Source of the DNA: GCA-2711565 sp963664245
GTDB lineage: Bacteria > Bacteroidota > Bacteroidia > Bacteroidales > GCA-2711565
Direction of reading: 5' to 3'
Assembly (NCBI GenBank): GCA_963664245.1
Contig: OY760934.1
Location: 1-64,000 of the forward strand
Length of the DNA: 64,000 nucleotides
Position numbers and translations under genes: made by a program. Below are positions 1 through 7,015 of the stretch, in pieces (the first letter of the stretch is position 1; every line of letters begins with the position of its first letter). The notes under the pieces were generated by a model. That model was not told the DNA's origin and made no database searches. It saw nothing but the letters and a program-made list of their open reading frames with translations.

Positions 1-1328
1 CTCACTGGGGGCTGCGTGATGAATTAAAATCGAATTATAATATTAAAAACGGCCAGGAAAAACAGGAAATGGTTTTTGCAGTGATGAACCGCATTATCGA
101 CCAAACCATCCCGGAATGCGTGATCGATTCAAAAGAATACCAGTGGAACCCATCCCAAAATAAACTCTTTAAAAATGGAGAGGAAGTTGATTTTACGCAC
201 GAACCGGATAAAAGGTATCAGGTGCTGTTGGATAATTTTCAGGTAACAACGGCATTTGATAAGTATGAACCGGCTATGCCAACATACATTCAACGGCGTT
301 TTGAGGGAGATATGGAAATTGCTCAAAAAGAGGTTGAACAACTGTTTGTTGATTTGGTGTCGTCTCCCGTAGTAAAAAAAGTAGCCACTCTGATTAAGAA
401 CAGACTGGGTCGTGATTTGCGCCCTTACGATATTTGGTACAATGGCTTTGCCGGGCGTAACTCCGTTTCGGAAGAAGAACTGGATAAAATTATTTCGAAA
501 AAATACCCCACGGCAAAAGCATTGGAAGAAGATTTGCCAAACATTATGGTGAAACTCGGGTTCAGCAAAGCAGAAGCCAAACGGATTACAAATTTGGTAA
601 GGGTTGATGCTTCCCGGGGTATTGGTCATGCCTGGGGAACCGCAATGCGTGGCGATAAGGCTCGTTTGAGAACCCGGGTAAAAGAAGGCGGAATGACCTA
701 TAAAGGCTACAATATCGCGGTTCATGAATTTGGACACAATGTTGAACAAACGATTACCATGAACGATGTTGATTTTTATATGCTGAACGGGGTTCCGAAT
801 ACGGCATTTACCGAAGCTTTGGCATTTATTTTCCAAAAACGCGATATCCAAATCTTAGGATTGGCCGATAAAAATCCTGAAAAAGAACATTTAATGGCTC
901 TGGAAAATTTTTGGTCGTGTTACGAAATTATGGGCGTTTCGCTGGTTGATATGGAGGTTTGGAAATGGTTGTATGCCAATCCGAATGCAACAAAAACCGA
1001 ACTAAAAGATGCTGTAATCAGGATTGCCAAAGAAGTTTGGAACAAGTATTACGCCGATGTTTTTGGTTCGAAAGACGAGGCTATTTTGGCTATTTACTCG
1101 CACATGATCTCAAGCCCGCTTTATCTTTCGGCATACCCCATCGGTCATATAATAGATTTTCAACTTGAGCAACAGCTGGCCGGAAAAGATTTTGCTTCTG
1201 AGATTTTCAGGATATACACCCAGGGCATTGTTGTTCCGCAATACTGGATGAAAAAGGCCGTTGGAAATGAAATCTCTACGGCTCCGCTTATTGAAGCAAC
1301 CAAAAAGGCTCTTGCCGTTATTAAGTAG
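1..1328 (+). CDS. HExxH zinc metallopeptidase, 5'-truncated by window edge
   Basis: The reading frame is open back to the first bases of the window, so the ATG at 69 is internal and the true start lies outside. The protein carries a zincin motif HEFGH (about 720-735) in the context AVHEFGHNVEQT, followed some 30 residues later by FTEAL, whose Glu is a plausible third zinc ligand (gluzincin pattern). The C-terminal part (YPIGHII..QLE, then PQYWMKKAVG) resembles the end of M3-type oligopeptidases, where a Tyr/Gly helix and a conserved small motif close the active site. Family assignment to M3-like gluzincins is inference; the peptidase fold itself is well supported. No neighbour on its strand is visible. 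It ends at a strong palindromic terminator shared with the convergent aromatic operon. Confidence 0.75.
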   Translation, partial: HWGLRDELKSNYNIKNGQEKQEMVFAVMNRIIDQTIPECVIDSKEYQWNPSQNKLFKNGEEVDFTHEPDKRYQVLLDNFQVTTAFDKYEPAMPTYIQRRFEGDMEIAQKEVEQLFVDLVSSPVVKKVATLIKNRLGRDLRPYDIWYNGFAGRNSVSEEELDKIISKKYPTAKALEEDLPNIMVKLGFSKAEAKRITNLVRVDASRGIGHAWGTAMRGDKARLRTRVKEGGMTYKGYNIAVHEFGHNVEQTITMNDVDFYMLNGVPNTAFTEALAFIFQKRDIQILGLADKNPEKEHLMALENFWSCYEIMGVSLVDMEVWKWLYANPNATKTELKDAVIRIAKEVWNKYYADVFGSKDEAILAIYSHMISSPLYLSAYPIGHIIDFQLEQQLAGKDFASEIFRIYTQGIVVPQYWMKKAVGNEISTAPLIEATKKALAVIK

Positions 1329-1351
1329 GTTTATCTGTGATTAAAATAATA

Positions 1352-1379
1352 AAAGAGCGGCCCGTACGGGCCGCTCTTT
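1352..1379. terminator. Bidirectional intrinsic terminator
   Basis: A perfect palindrome: AAAGAGCGGCCCGT and its exact complement, flanked by A and T tracts. It lies between the convergent stop codons at 1328 (+) and 1384 (-), so it can terminate both the peptidase and the aromatic operon. Confidence 0.9.
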
Positions 1380-1383
1380 CTAT

Positions 1384-2217
1384 TTAAAACCCGGTGAAAC
1401 AATTCACTAAAGTTGTGTAATGTTTATCGCTAAATTCTTTTTGATTTTGAATTTTATCCCGCGACGACTGAATAAATTCGTGAACCTTTTTAACATCCTT
1501 TTCCTGTATCAAATCTACAAGTAAACTCAAACTGTCTCTAATTTGTTCAATTTTTTTCAGGCTTTTTTCGGCTAAGAGGATTTCCGAAAGCAAATAATTA
1601 TCTTCGCTTAACAAACCTTTTGCAATTTCAAAGTGCTTTTGGAAAGTTGTTCCCGGCGCATTCTGTTTAATCAAACAACTTGAAAATGCTAGTGTTGACG
1701 AAAAAGGAATAGCCAGCGAGTAGGCGATGGTTTCATCGTGTTCTTCAAAACTCATTTCATGAATGTTCAGTTCGAATTGTGCGTAGAGTTTTTTGAAAAA
1801 GAACTTGCCCATCTCGTCAGATTCCGAAATAATAATTGCATGTTGCGAAGTCAAATGTCCCATTTGGGCAAATGTTGGTCCAAACATGGGGTGTGTTGAA
1901 ACGAAACGGAAACTGCATTTCTGGTAATATTCGCTAACCCCGTTTTTTACAGAACAGAGATCCGAAATAATACAGTTTTTCGAAAGATAAGGAGTTATTT
2001 CTTCGAACACCTTGATGGTGTCTTGTATCGCAACTGCGTTAATGCATATTTCAGGATCGAAATTCCGGATCATTTCTTTTTCGGTGAACCGTTCTGTTTT
2101 GAAAAGGTATTTGAGCTTTAATGGGTTCGTATCATAAACGGCAATTTCATGTTTTATGCATAGCTCATCGGCGAGCCAACTGCCCATTTTCCCTGCTCCA
2201 ATGATTAATATCTTCAT
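1384..2217 (-). CDS. tyrA: Prephenate dehydrogenase
   Basis: Oxidative decarboxylation of prephenate to 4-hydroxyphenylpyruvate, the Tyr branch of aromatic synthesis, in the cytosol. The 277-residue protein begins with a Rossmann NAD(P)-binding fold (GAGKMG at residues 7-12, then an acidic residue after beta-2 in YDTN). The central THPMFGP is the family motif containing the catalytic-region His. The C-terminal half is helical, as in the TyrA dimerisation domain. No ACT or chorismate mutase domain is fused; mutase activity comes from the neighbouring DAHP synthase fusion. It is the last gene of the operon, 11 bp after the DAHP synthase gene, and ends at the palindromic terminator. The family assignment is secure; cofactor preference is not determined. 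Confidence 0.92.
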   Translation of the reverse strand: MKILIIGAGKMGSWLADELCIKHEIAVYDTNPLKLKYLFKTERFTEKEMIRNFDPEICINAVAIQDTIKVFEEITPYLSKNCIISDLCSVKNGVSEYYQKCSFRFVSTHPMFGPTFAQMGHLTSQHAIIISESDEMGKFFFKKLYAQFELNIHEMSFEEHDETIAYSLAIPFSSTLAFSSCLIKQNAPGTTFQKHFEIAKGLLSEDNYLLSEILLAEKSLKKIEQIRDSLSLLVDLIQEKDVKKVHEFIQSSRDKIQNQKEFSDKHYTTLVNCFTGF

Positions 2218-2228
2218 TTGTTTATTTT

Positions 2229-3311
2229 TTATTGGTTTTTATTCATGATATTTTTCTGTAAGCGTATTGATTCCTCATGGATGTTTTTGAACAATTTCTC
2301 AGAAAAAGTATTGCTAAAACCTTTAGTAATTCCGGTTTGAACTCTCTTGTTCATGATCTCATCGTATCTTTTGGGTTGGAGGATTGTCAGGTTGTTTTTT
2401 TCTTTGAATTTCCCGATTTCTTTAGAAATGTTCATCCTTTGTTCCAGGATGCTCCATAGCTGATGATCGAGATGGTCAATTTCATCGCGTAAATATCCCA
2501 GGTCGTTTTGTATGATGTTGTTGTTTGATTCCCGGATAATCAATTTATCTAAAATTGTTTTGAGCTGAGTTGGCGTAACCTGTTGTTGCTTGTCGCTCCA
2601 GGCTGCTTCCGGGTTGTTGTGAGCCTCAATCATTAGTCCGTCAAAAATTAAATCCATGGCTTGTTGCGAAACCTCCAAAATCAGCTTACGGTTCCCTGAA
2701 ATATGGCTTGGATCGGTGATGATCTGAATTTCTGGAATTCGTCTTTTTAATTCTATCGGAATTTGCCAGTGGGGTTCATTCCGGTATTTTGAATGGGTAT
2801 AGGTTGAAAATCCCCGGTGAATGGCTGCAATTTGTGTAATCCCCGAACTGTAAATTCTTTCTATTGCCCCTATCCACAGATCAAGGTCAGGGTTCACGGG
2901 GTTCTTTACAAAAACAGGGATGTCCACTCCTTCAAGGGCATCTGCAATTTCCTGAACGGCAAATGGGTTGGCCGTGGTTCTTGCCCCGATCCAAATCATG
3001 TCAATGTCGTATTTTAAGGCCTGGTATACATGCATTGATGTAGCAACTTCGGTTCCTATAGCCATTCCGGTTTCGGCTTTTACTTTTTTGAGCCATCTCA
3101 GACCTTTTGTGCCGATTCCTTCAAATGACCCCGGCCGTGTCCGTGGTTTCCATATCCCTGCCCTGAAGAAATTAATTCCTTGCGATTTTAACTCAAGAGC
3201 TGTTTTGATGGTTTGCTCTTCGGTTTCTGCACTACAAGGCCCTGCAATAATCAAGGGTCTTTTCTTCTTCCCTTTTCGAATCTGTAATTCTTTGATCGTT
3301 AATTGTTCCAT
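2229..3311 (-). CDS. Bifunctional DAHP synthase / chorismate mutase
   Basis: Catalyses the first shikimate-pathway step (PEP plus erythrose-4-phosphate) and the chorismate to prephenate step. Residues about 1-260 form a type I-beta DAHP synthase barrel, with AGPCSAE near the start, FRAGIWKPRTRPGSFEG (KPRT PEP/E4P motif) and DPSHISGNR. Residues about 265-350 form a C-terminal AroQ-type mutase helix bundle (LRDEIDHLDHQLWSILEQRM..EIGKFK). The order DAHPS then mutase is the one known from Porphyromonas, where the mutase domain lets prephenate inhibit the synthase. The start codon lies inside the preceding aminotransferase gene: the two frames overlap by 80 nt. Being in an operon controlled by Phe/Tyr attenuators means entry into the whole pathway is tied to these two amino acids. 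Confidence 0.93.
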   Translation of the reverse strand: MEQLTIKELQIRKGKKKRPLIIAGPCSAETEEQTIKTALELKSQGINFFRAGIWKPRTRPGSFEGIGTKGLRWLKKVKAETGMAIGTEVATSMHVYQALKYDIDMIWIGARTTANPFAVQEIADALEGVDIPVFVKNPVNPDLDLWIGAIERIYSSGITQIAAIHRGFSTYTHSKYRNEPHWQIPIELKRRIPEIQIITDPSHISGNRKLILEVSQQAMDLIFDGLMIEAHNNPEAAWSDKQQQVTPTQLKTILDKLIIRESNNNIIQNDLGYLRDEIDHLDHQLWSILEQRMNISKEIGKFKEKNNLTILQPKRYDEIMNKRVQTGITKGFSNTFSEKLFKNIHEESIRLQKNIMNKNQ

Positions 3312-4467
3312 TTTTGTTTATTGTTTTTTCAATTTTACTTTTTGCTTTTTTTAAGGTGTTTTGGTTTGCACATAGCGATACCCTGACGTATTTTTTGCCA
3401 ACGGATCCGAAGATGCTTCCCGGGGTTATAAAGACTCCTGTTTTTTCCAGTATCTCATCGATAAATGTTTCTGCATCTTTTTCCCCGGGAATTTTTGCCC
3501 AGACAAACATTCCTCCCTGCTTTTCATCAACCTCACATTTTAGTAGTTTTAGCATTTCTAAAACAATTTCTTTTCGTTGGGTATATTCCGTGTTTGTTTT
3601 CTGATGCCATTCGTTTTTGTTGGTCAGGGCCTTGGCTGCAGCAAGTTGCATAGGCTTAAACATGCCCGAATCCATATTGCTTTTAATGCCGATGATGTAT
3701 TTCAGGAATGTAGGGTTGGCAATAAGCATTCCTATACGCCAGCCCGCCATATTATGCGATTTACTTAAAGAATTTAATTCAATGGCGATTTCTTTTGCCC
3801 CCTTTACCTGGAAAATACTCAACGGATTTTTGTGTAATATTAAACTGTAAGGATTGTCGTTACAGATAAGTATTTGGTGTCTTTTGCTAAATTCAACAAG
3901 CTTTGAAAATAATTCAAAACTGCCTGGATTTCCTGTTGGCATGTTGGGGTAGTTAACCCACATCATTTTTACTTTGCTCAAATCCATCGATTCTAATTGT
4001 GCAAAATCAGGCTCCCAGTTGTCTTCGTTTAAATTATATTCCCTGATTTTTGCGCCAACAATTTTGCTGACGGATTGGTATGCCGGGTATCCCGGGTTGG
4101 GAATCAATACTTCATCTCCCGGGTTCAGAAATGCTAACGAAATATGCATTATTCCTTCTTTTGAACCCATTAAGGGAAGTATTTCATTTTTTTCATTTAT
4201 GATGACTCCATAGGTTTTATTGTACCATCTGCTGATTGCCTTTCTTAATGTAGGAGTGCCGTTGTATGGTTGATAAGAATGAGCATCGGGTTTGTGAATT
4301 TCATGGCTCAGGGCATCGATGGTTATTTTTGAAGGAACCATATCTGGGCTGCCAATGCCCAGGTTTATTATTTCTTCTCCTTTCAAACTCCGTTCTTTTA
4401 ATTCTTTAAGTTTTGCTGAGAAATAGTATTCTTTCACTGTGTTTAATCGGTCGGCAGCTTTAATCAT
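3232..4467 (-). CDS. Class I/II PLP-dependent aminotransferase
   Basis: Fold-type I aminotransferase of about 411 residues. The PLP-binding Lys is in SLSKSHNMAGWRIG, with the substrate-carboxylate Arg region near the C-terminus (KYVRVSLC). NYPNMPTG is the usual NPxNPTG-like motif, and GSKEG and NPGYPAY are typical. From its position between prephenate dehydratase and DAHP synthase/mutase it most likely makes Phe and Tyr from their keto acids; related proteins are often annotated as LL-diaminopimelate-type or aspartate-type enzymes, so substrate is inferred. The last ~27 residues (after about KSKIEKTINK) run into the next gene in another frame, look low in conserved character, and may be a stop-codon drift extension. 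Confidence 0.88.
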   Translation of the reverse strand: MIKAADRLNTVKEYYFSAKLKELKERSLKGEEIINLGIGSPDMVPSKITIDALSHEIHKPDAHSYQPYNGTPTLRKAISRWYNKTYGVIINEKNEILPLMGSKEGIMHISLAFLNPGDEVLIPNPGYPAYQSVSKIVGAKIREYNLNEDNWEPDFAQLESMDLSKVKMMWVNYPNMPTGNPGSFELFSKLVEFSKRHQILICNDNPYSLILHKNPLSIFQVKGAKEIAIELNSLSKSHNMAGWRIGMLIANPTFLKYIIGIKSNMDSGMFKPMQLAAAKALTNKNEWHQKTNTEYTQRKEIVLEMLKLLKCEVDEKQGGMFVWAKIPGEKDAETFIDEILEKTGVFITPGSIFGSVGKKYVRVSLCANQNTLKKAKSKIEKTINKNGTINDQRITDSKREEEKTLDYCRAL

Positions 4468-4510
4468 TTTTTGCTACAATTATTTGGTTATTTAATTCGT
4501 TGGTTTCTTT

Positions 4511-5350
4511 TTATGGTTGAATGCTTTTTTTGTAAACCCCATAAACTCTGAGGTCTTCGCATTGTTCTTTTATCAATTCAATGGCATTTTTGAAATAGCT
4601 AAAATTTTGGAATTCCATATCTGCCAAAAACAAATAGGTCCATTCCTGTCCGATTACCGGGATGGATTGGATCTTTGTTAAATTAATTCCCAGGGTAGAG
4701 AAAAAATTAAGGATATTGGCCAGGCTGCCGCTTTTATGCTTCAGTCGAAATGAAATGCTTGCTTTATTGCATTTGCTTATTTCTTCGCTTGATCTTGTTT
4801 CTTCTTTTTTGAGCAGAAGAAAACGGGTGTAATTATGTTTGTTTGTTTCAATGCTGTTTGCCAATATTTCTAAATTGAATTTCAGAGCAGCGGTATAACT
4901 TGCAATAGCTGCCCTTCCGGGAATTTTTTTCTTGGCAATTTCATAAGCACTGAGTGCGGTGTCTTCGCTGTAAACTAATTTAATCTGAGGGTGCTTTTCT
5001 AAAAATCTGTCACATTGCAAAATTGCCATTGGATGGGAGTGAACTTCTTCAATATCCTTAATCTCCTGTCCGGGAAGAGCCAGCAGGTTTTGAACAATCC
5101 GTCTCTTAATTTCAGCAACAACGTGTAGCTTCGAATTACTAAGCAGTCTGTAGTTGTTCAGGATGCTTCCGGCAACGGTATTTTCTATGGCTATCAGGCC
5201 AATGTCTACCTGCCCGTGTTCTGTTTGAGAGATAACTTCCTGAAAAGTGTTCAGAGGAACAATTTCAGTGTCTTCATCTTCATAATACGCCTGGATCGTT
5301 TCATCGTGAAATGATCCGTAATAACCTTGGATAGCGATTCTTTTTTTCAT
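4511..5350 (-). CDS. pheA: Prephenate dehydratase
   Basis: Converts prephenate to phenylpyruvate, the Phe branch. The first ~180 residues have the periplasmic-binding-like PDT fold (GYYGSFHDE, IENTVAGS, catalytic-region NYTRFLLL). The C-terminal ~80 residues form an ACT regulatory domain with GSLANILNFF and GINLTKIQSIP; the ESRP motif used for Phe binding in better studied enzymes is QSIP here, so allosteric control may differ. I use the ATG at 5350, which follows the U-run of the attenuator terminator by ten bases. A TTG at 5362 in the same frame would start on the edge of the terminator and is less likely. First structural gene of the operon; 43 bp separate it from the aminotransferase. Confidence 0.93.
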   Translation of the reverse strand: MKKRIAIQGYYGSFHDETIQAYYEDEDTEIVPLNTFQEVISQTEHGQVDIGLIAIENTVAGSILNNYRLLSNSKLHVVAEIKRRIVQNLLALPGQEIKDIEEVHSHPMAILQCDRFLEKHPQIKLVYSEDTALSAYEIAKKKIPGRAAIASYTAALKFNLEILANSIETNKHNYTRFLLLKKEETRSSEEISKCNKASISFRLKHKSGSLANILNFFSTLGINLTKIQSIPVIGQEWTYLFLADMEFQNFSYFKNAIELIKEQCEDLRVYGVYKKSIQP

Positions 5351-5360
5351 TTTTTTTGTC

Positions 5361-5390
5361 AAAAAAAAACCGCCCTTTTTGAGGGCGGCT
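5361..5390 (-). terminator. Attenuator terminator B (segments 3:4) of the aromatic operon
   Basis: On the minus strand CCGCCC, loop, GGGCGG (5388-5370) followed by nine U (5369-5361), ending ten bases before the pheA ATG. This is a Rho-independent terminator placed before, not after, the genes. Its 5' arm (segment 3) can pair instead with GGGCGG of segment 2 at 5440-5432 in the end of leader peptide B. Confidence 0.9.
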
Positions 5391-5486
5391 TAGTCATTAT
5401 TTAGTTTATTTAATTGTATTTATAATTCATTCCGCCCTTTAGGTATTTGACCAAAGAAGTAAAAATAAAAACCATAAAAAAGGGCG
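5370..5486 (-). promoter_or_regulatory. Transcription attenuator B (four-segment)
   Basis: Four mutually exclusive segments are visible on the minus strand: 1 CGCCCTTT (5486-5479), 2 AAAGGGCGG (5440-5432), 3 CCGCCCTC (5388-5381), 4 GGGCGG (5375-5370). 1:2 plus 3:4 gives termination; 2:3 gives read-through. This is the logic of the enteric pheA and his leaders. Pairings were found by eye and have no energy calculation behind them. Confidence 0.85.
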
Positions 5487-5500
5487 AAGTTGAGTATCAT
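5420..5500 (-). CDS. Leader peptide B, Phe/Tyr-rich (26 aa)
   Basis: A 26-codon ORF from ATG at 5500 to TAA at 5420, preceded by an A-rich stretch as is usual for Bacteroidota starts. Residues 5-16 read FALFYGFYFYFF, nine aromatic residues of twelve (six Phe, three Tyr; no Trp). Its coding sequence contains attenuator segment 1 (CGCCCTTT, 5486-5479, codons 5-8) and segment 2 (AAAGGGCGG, 5440-5432, codons 21-23). Segment 1 is the exact complement of AAAGGGCG in segment 2. A ribosome stalled on the aromatic codons would cover segment 1, free segment 2 to pair with segment 3, and prevent terminator B. The peptide itself probably has no function beyond sensing charged tRNA-Phe and tRNA-Tyr. Confidence 0.88.
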   Translation of the reverse strand: MILNFALFYGFYFYFFGQIPKGRNEL

Positions 5501-5515
5501 TGTTGTTTGTTTTGC

Positions 5516-5548
5516 AAAAAAAAAATCCCATCTTTTTGGGATGGGATT
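5516..5548 (-). terminator. Attenuator terminator A (segments 3:4) of the aromatic operon
   Basis: Minus strand AATCCCATC (5548-5540), seven-base loop, GATGGGATT (5532-5524), then a run of U to 5516: a nine-base-pair stem with a U tract. It lies between leader peptides A and B, so RNA polymerase must pass it before reaching attenuator B. Its 5' arm is also complementary to GGATGGGAT in the end of leader peptide A. Confidence 0.9.
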
Positions 5549-5640
5549 CTGAATTATTAAAGTTTAAGTTTGTCTAGTTTACATATCCCATCCGGCTTTC
5601 ATTTTAAAATAAAAGTAAAAAAAGAAATAAGAATAGGTAT
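5524..5640 (-). promoter_or_regulatory. Transcription attenuator A (four-segment)
   Basis: Segments: 1 ATACCTATTC (5640-5631), 2 GGATGGGATAT (5593-5583), 3 ATCCCATCC (5547-5539), 4 GATGGGATT (5532-5524). 2:3 and 3:4 are near-perfect alternatives; 1:2 is weaker (bulged, with G-U pairs). It stands in series before attenuator B and has an unrelated stem sequence, so it is not a simple recent duplication. Confidence 0.83.
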
Positions 5641-5650
5641 AATTTTTCAT
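5579..5650 (-). CDS. Leader peptide A, Tyr/Phe-rich (23 aa)
   Basis: A 23-codon ORF, ATG at 5650 to TAA at 5579, starting about 13 nt after the predicted transcription start and again preceded by an A-rich SD-less context. Residues 4-15 read YTYSYFFFYFYF: five Tyr and five Phe in twelve residues. A single Trp follows at residue 21, outside the aromatic run. Segment 1 (ATACCTATTC, 5640-5631) overlaps codons 4-7 and can pair, with one bulge and G-U pairs, to segment 2 (GGATGGGATAT, 5593-5583) in codons 20-23. Segment 2 is a perfect nine-base complement of segment 3 (ATCCCATCC, 5547-5539). Stalling in the aromatic run therefore predicts antitermination at terminator A. Confidence 0.88.
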   Translation of the reverse strand: MKNYTYSYFFFYFYFKMKAGWDM

Positions 5651-5668
5651 TTTGTGTTTTTAATCGTG

Positions 5669-5701
5669 CAAATATATGCAAAAAGAAAGCCTAAAATCAA
5701 G
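5669..5701 (-). promoter_or_regulatory. Bacteroidota-type promoter of the aromatic operon
   Basis: Minus strand TATATTTG at 5676-5669 matches the -7 consensus TAnnTTTG exactly. CTTG at 5701-5698 is a three-of-four match to the -33 TTTG, at a 21-base spacing that is slightly long. A start near 5663 would place leader peptide A directly downstream and give a leader of about 310 nt. Confidence 0.65.
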
Positions 5702-5712
5702 CTTTTTTATAA

Positions 5713-6939
5713 TTATTTTTCGCTTTTTAAGAGTCCTTTTACATTATTAAAATTTCCATCGGTTTTAACGGGCTCAATGTTAAGGATGTGTGCAATTAAA
5801 CCGTAAATATCTACATTGTTAAACGTAGGGTGAAGATAATTTTGTTTAAAGTCGGGGCCAATGGCATAAAAAATGGCGTGCATATCTGTGTTGTTATTGT
5901 CGTACCCATGGGTGCCCTTCAAACTGTATTTTTTCTCTCCCCAATAAATACTCCATAAACTATCGGCAGCAACAACAAAGTCCATTGTTCTTGGGTTCTT
6001 TCCATAATGTAATCTTTCGGGAACCTGCGAAGATTTCCATGCCTGGATGTGTTCAATTTGCTTTAAAGCAAGAAATACAGAATCTGTTTTTTCTTCTTTG
6101 GCATCGATCAGGTACACGGGGTTTCCACCCTGAACCATCTCAACCCAATCATCTTTGATGTAATCTTTTAACTGAATCGAGCGTTCGTCGGAAGTAGGTC
6201 CCATGCCGTGGTCGGCAGTAAAAATCAGGTTGATTTGCTTGGCATGCGGAAGTTGATTTATCTTTCTTGAAAATACGCCAACCAAGCTGTCTAAATAACT
6301 TATTTTGTTTGCGGTTTCAGTAGAGTAAGGGCCTGAGTTATGGCCAACATCATCGGGTTCGTTTATGTACCACATGATTAAACGGGGTCTTTTTTCTTCC
6401 GGCAATTGCAGCCAAGCTATTACACTATCGATGCGTTGCTCAAACGGAAAATTGTGGTCGTATTTTTTCCATATTGTCGGCTGGATATTTTTGATTTTTG
6501 TTTCGCTCCCTACCCAAAAATAAGATGCGGTGGTAATGCCTTGTTTTTCGGCGGTGACCCAAATGGGTTCTCCCCCATAAAATTCCGGGTTTTTTACCGC
6601 TTCCCGATTGCTAATGGAATAATATTTTTTTAAGTCGGCATCATAAAAACTATTTTGAACAATACCGTGATTATCGGGGTAAAGCCCGGTGGCTATGGTG
6701 TAATGGTTAGGAAATGTTTTTGTTGGGAAACTGGATTTTAAAGATTTTGCTTTAACGCCCGCTTTCGCAATAGAATCGAGGTTTGGGGTGTTGTACATAT
6801 CCGGGTAATCCCACCTGAAAGCATCCATAGAAAGGACGACGACGTAAGGTTTTTCTTTTTTTGAAAAGGGTTGGCAGTTACTTAGAAATAATATTGTAAG
6901 ACCTGCGAGGAGAAAAACAGTTTTTTTTACAATTTTCAT
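5713..6939 (-). CDS. Nucleotide pyrophosphatase/phosphodiesterase-like lipoprotein
   Basis: Alkaline-phosphatase superfamily enzyme of the NPP type, hydrolysing phosphodiester or pyrophosphate bonds of nucleotides outside the cytoplasm. A lipoprotein signal ends at Cys22 (FLSNCQ). Metal ligands and nucleophile are in the expected order: LSMDAF (Asp), SFPTKTFPNHY (Thr nucleophile in the canonical NPP motif), DDVGHNSGP (Asp and His), TADHGMG (Asp-His) and GTHGYDN (final His). At 408 residues it is a single catalytic domain without the somatomedin or nuclease-like domains of animal enzymes. It stands alone on the minus strand, upstream of the aromatic operon promoter, and its stop lies only about 10 bp from that promoter. 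Substrate range cannot be read from sequence. Confidence 0.9.
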   Translation of the reverse strand: MKIVKKTVFLLAGLTILFLSNCQPFSKKEKPYVVVLSMDAFRWDYPDMYNTPNLDSIAKAGVKAKSLKSSFPTKTFPNHYTIATGLYPDNHGIVQNSFYDADLKKYYSISNREAVKNPEFYGGEPIWVTAEKQGITTASYFWVGSETKIKNIQPTIWKKYDHNFPFEQRIDSVIAWLQLPEEKRPRLIMWYINEPDDVGHNSGPYSTETANKISYLDSLVGVFSRKINQLPHAKQINLIFTADHGMGPTSDERSIQLKDYIKDDWVEMVQGGNPVYLIDAKEEKTDSVFLALKQIEHIQAWKSSQVPERLHYGKNPRTMDFVVAADSLWSIYWGEKKYSLKGTHGYDNNNTDMHAIFYAIGPDFKQNYLHPTFNNVDIYGLIAHILNIEPVKTDGNFNNVKGLLKSEK

Positions 6940-6962
6940 AATGTGACAGATTAATTAAAAAG

Positions 6963-6990
6963 AAACCGCACCTTTTCTGGGGTGCGGTTT
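6963..6990 (-). terminator. Intrinsic terminator after the Oar-like TonB receptor
   Basis: AAACCGCACC and its exact complement GGTGCGGTTT, separated by eight bases, then on the minus strand CTTTTTAATT. It lies 25 bp beyond the receptor stop and just before the NPP-like gene. Confidence 0.8.
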
Positions 6991-7015
6991 CAAAGTTACA
7001 CATAAAATATTATTT

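Noticed and set aside
129..851. 240-codon ORF on the minus strand opposite the zinc peptidase
   Set aside because: Antisense shadow of a clear peptidase frame; its product shows no family features and an odd composition.
5570..5806. 78-codon plus-strand ORF across the aromatic leader
   Set aside because: It overlaps the NPP-like gene end and the leader on the other strand and has no recognisable features.
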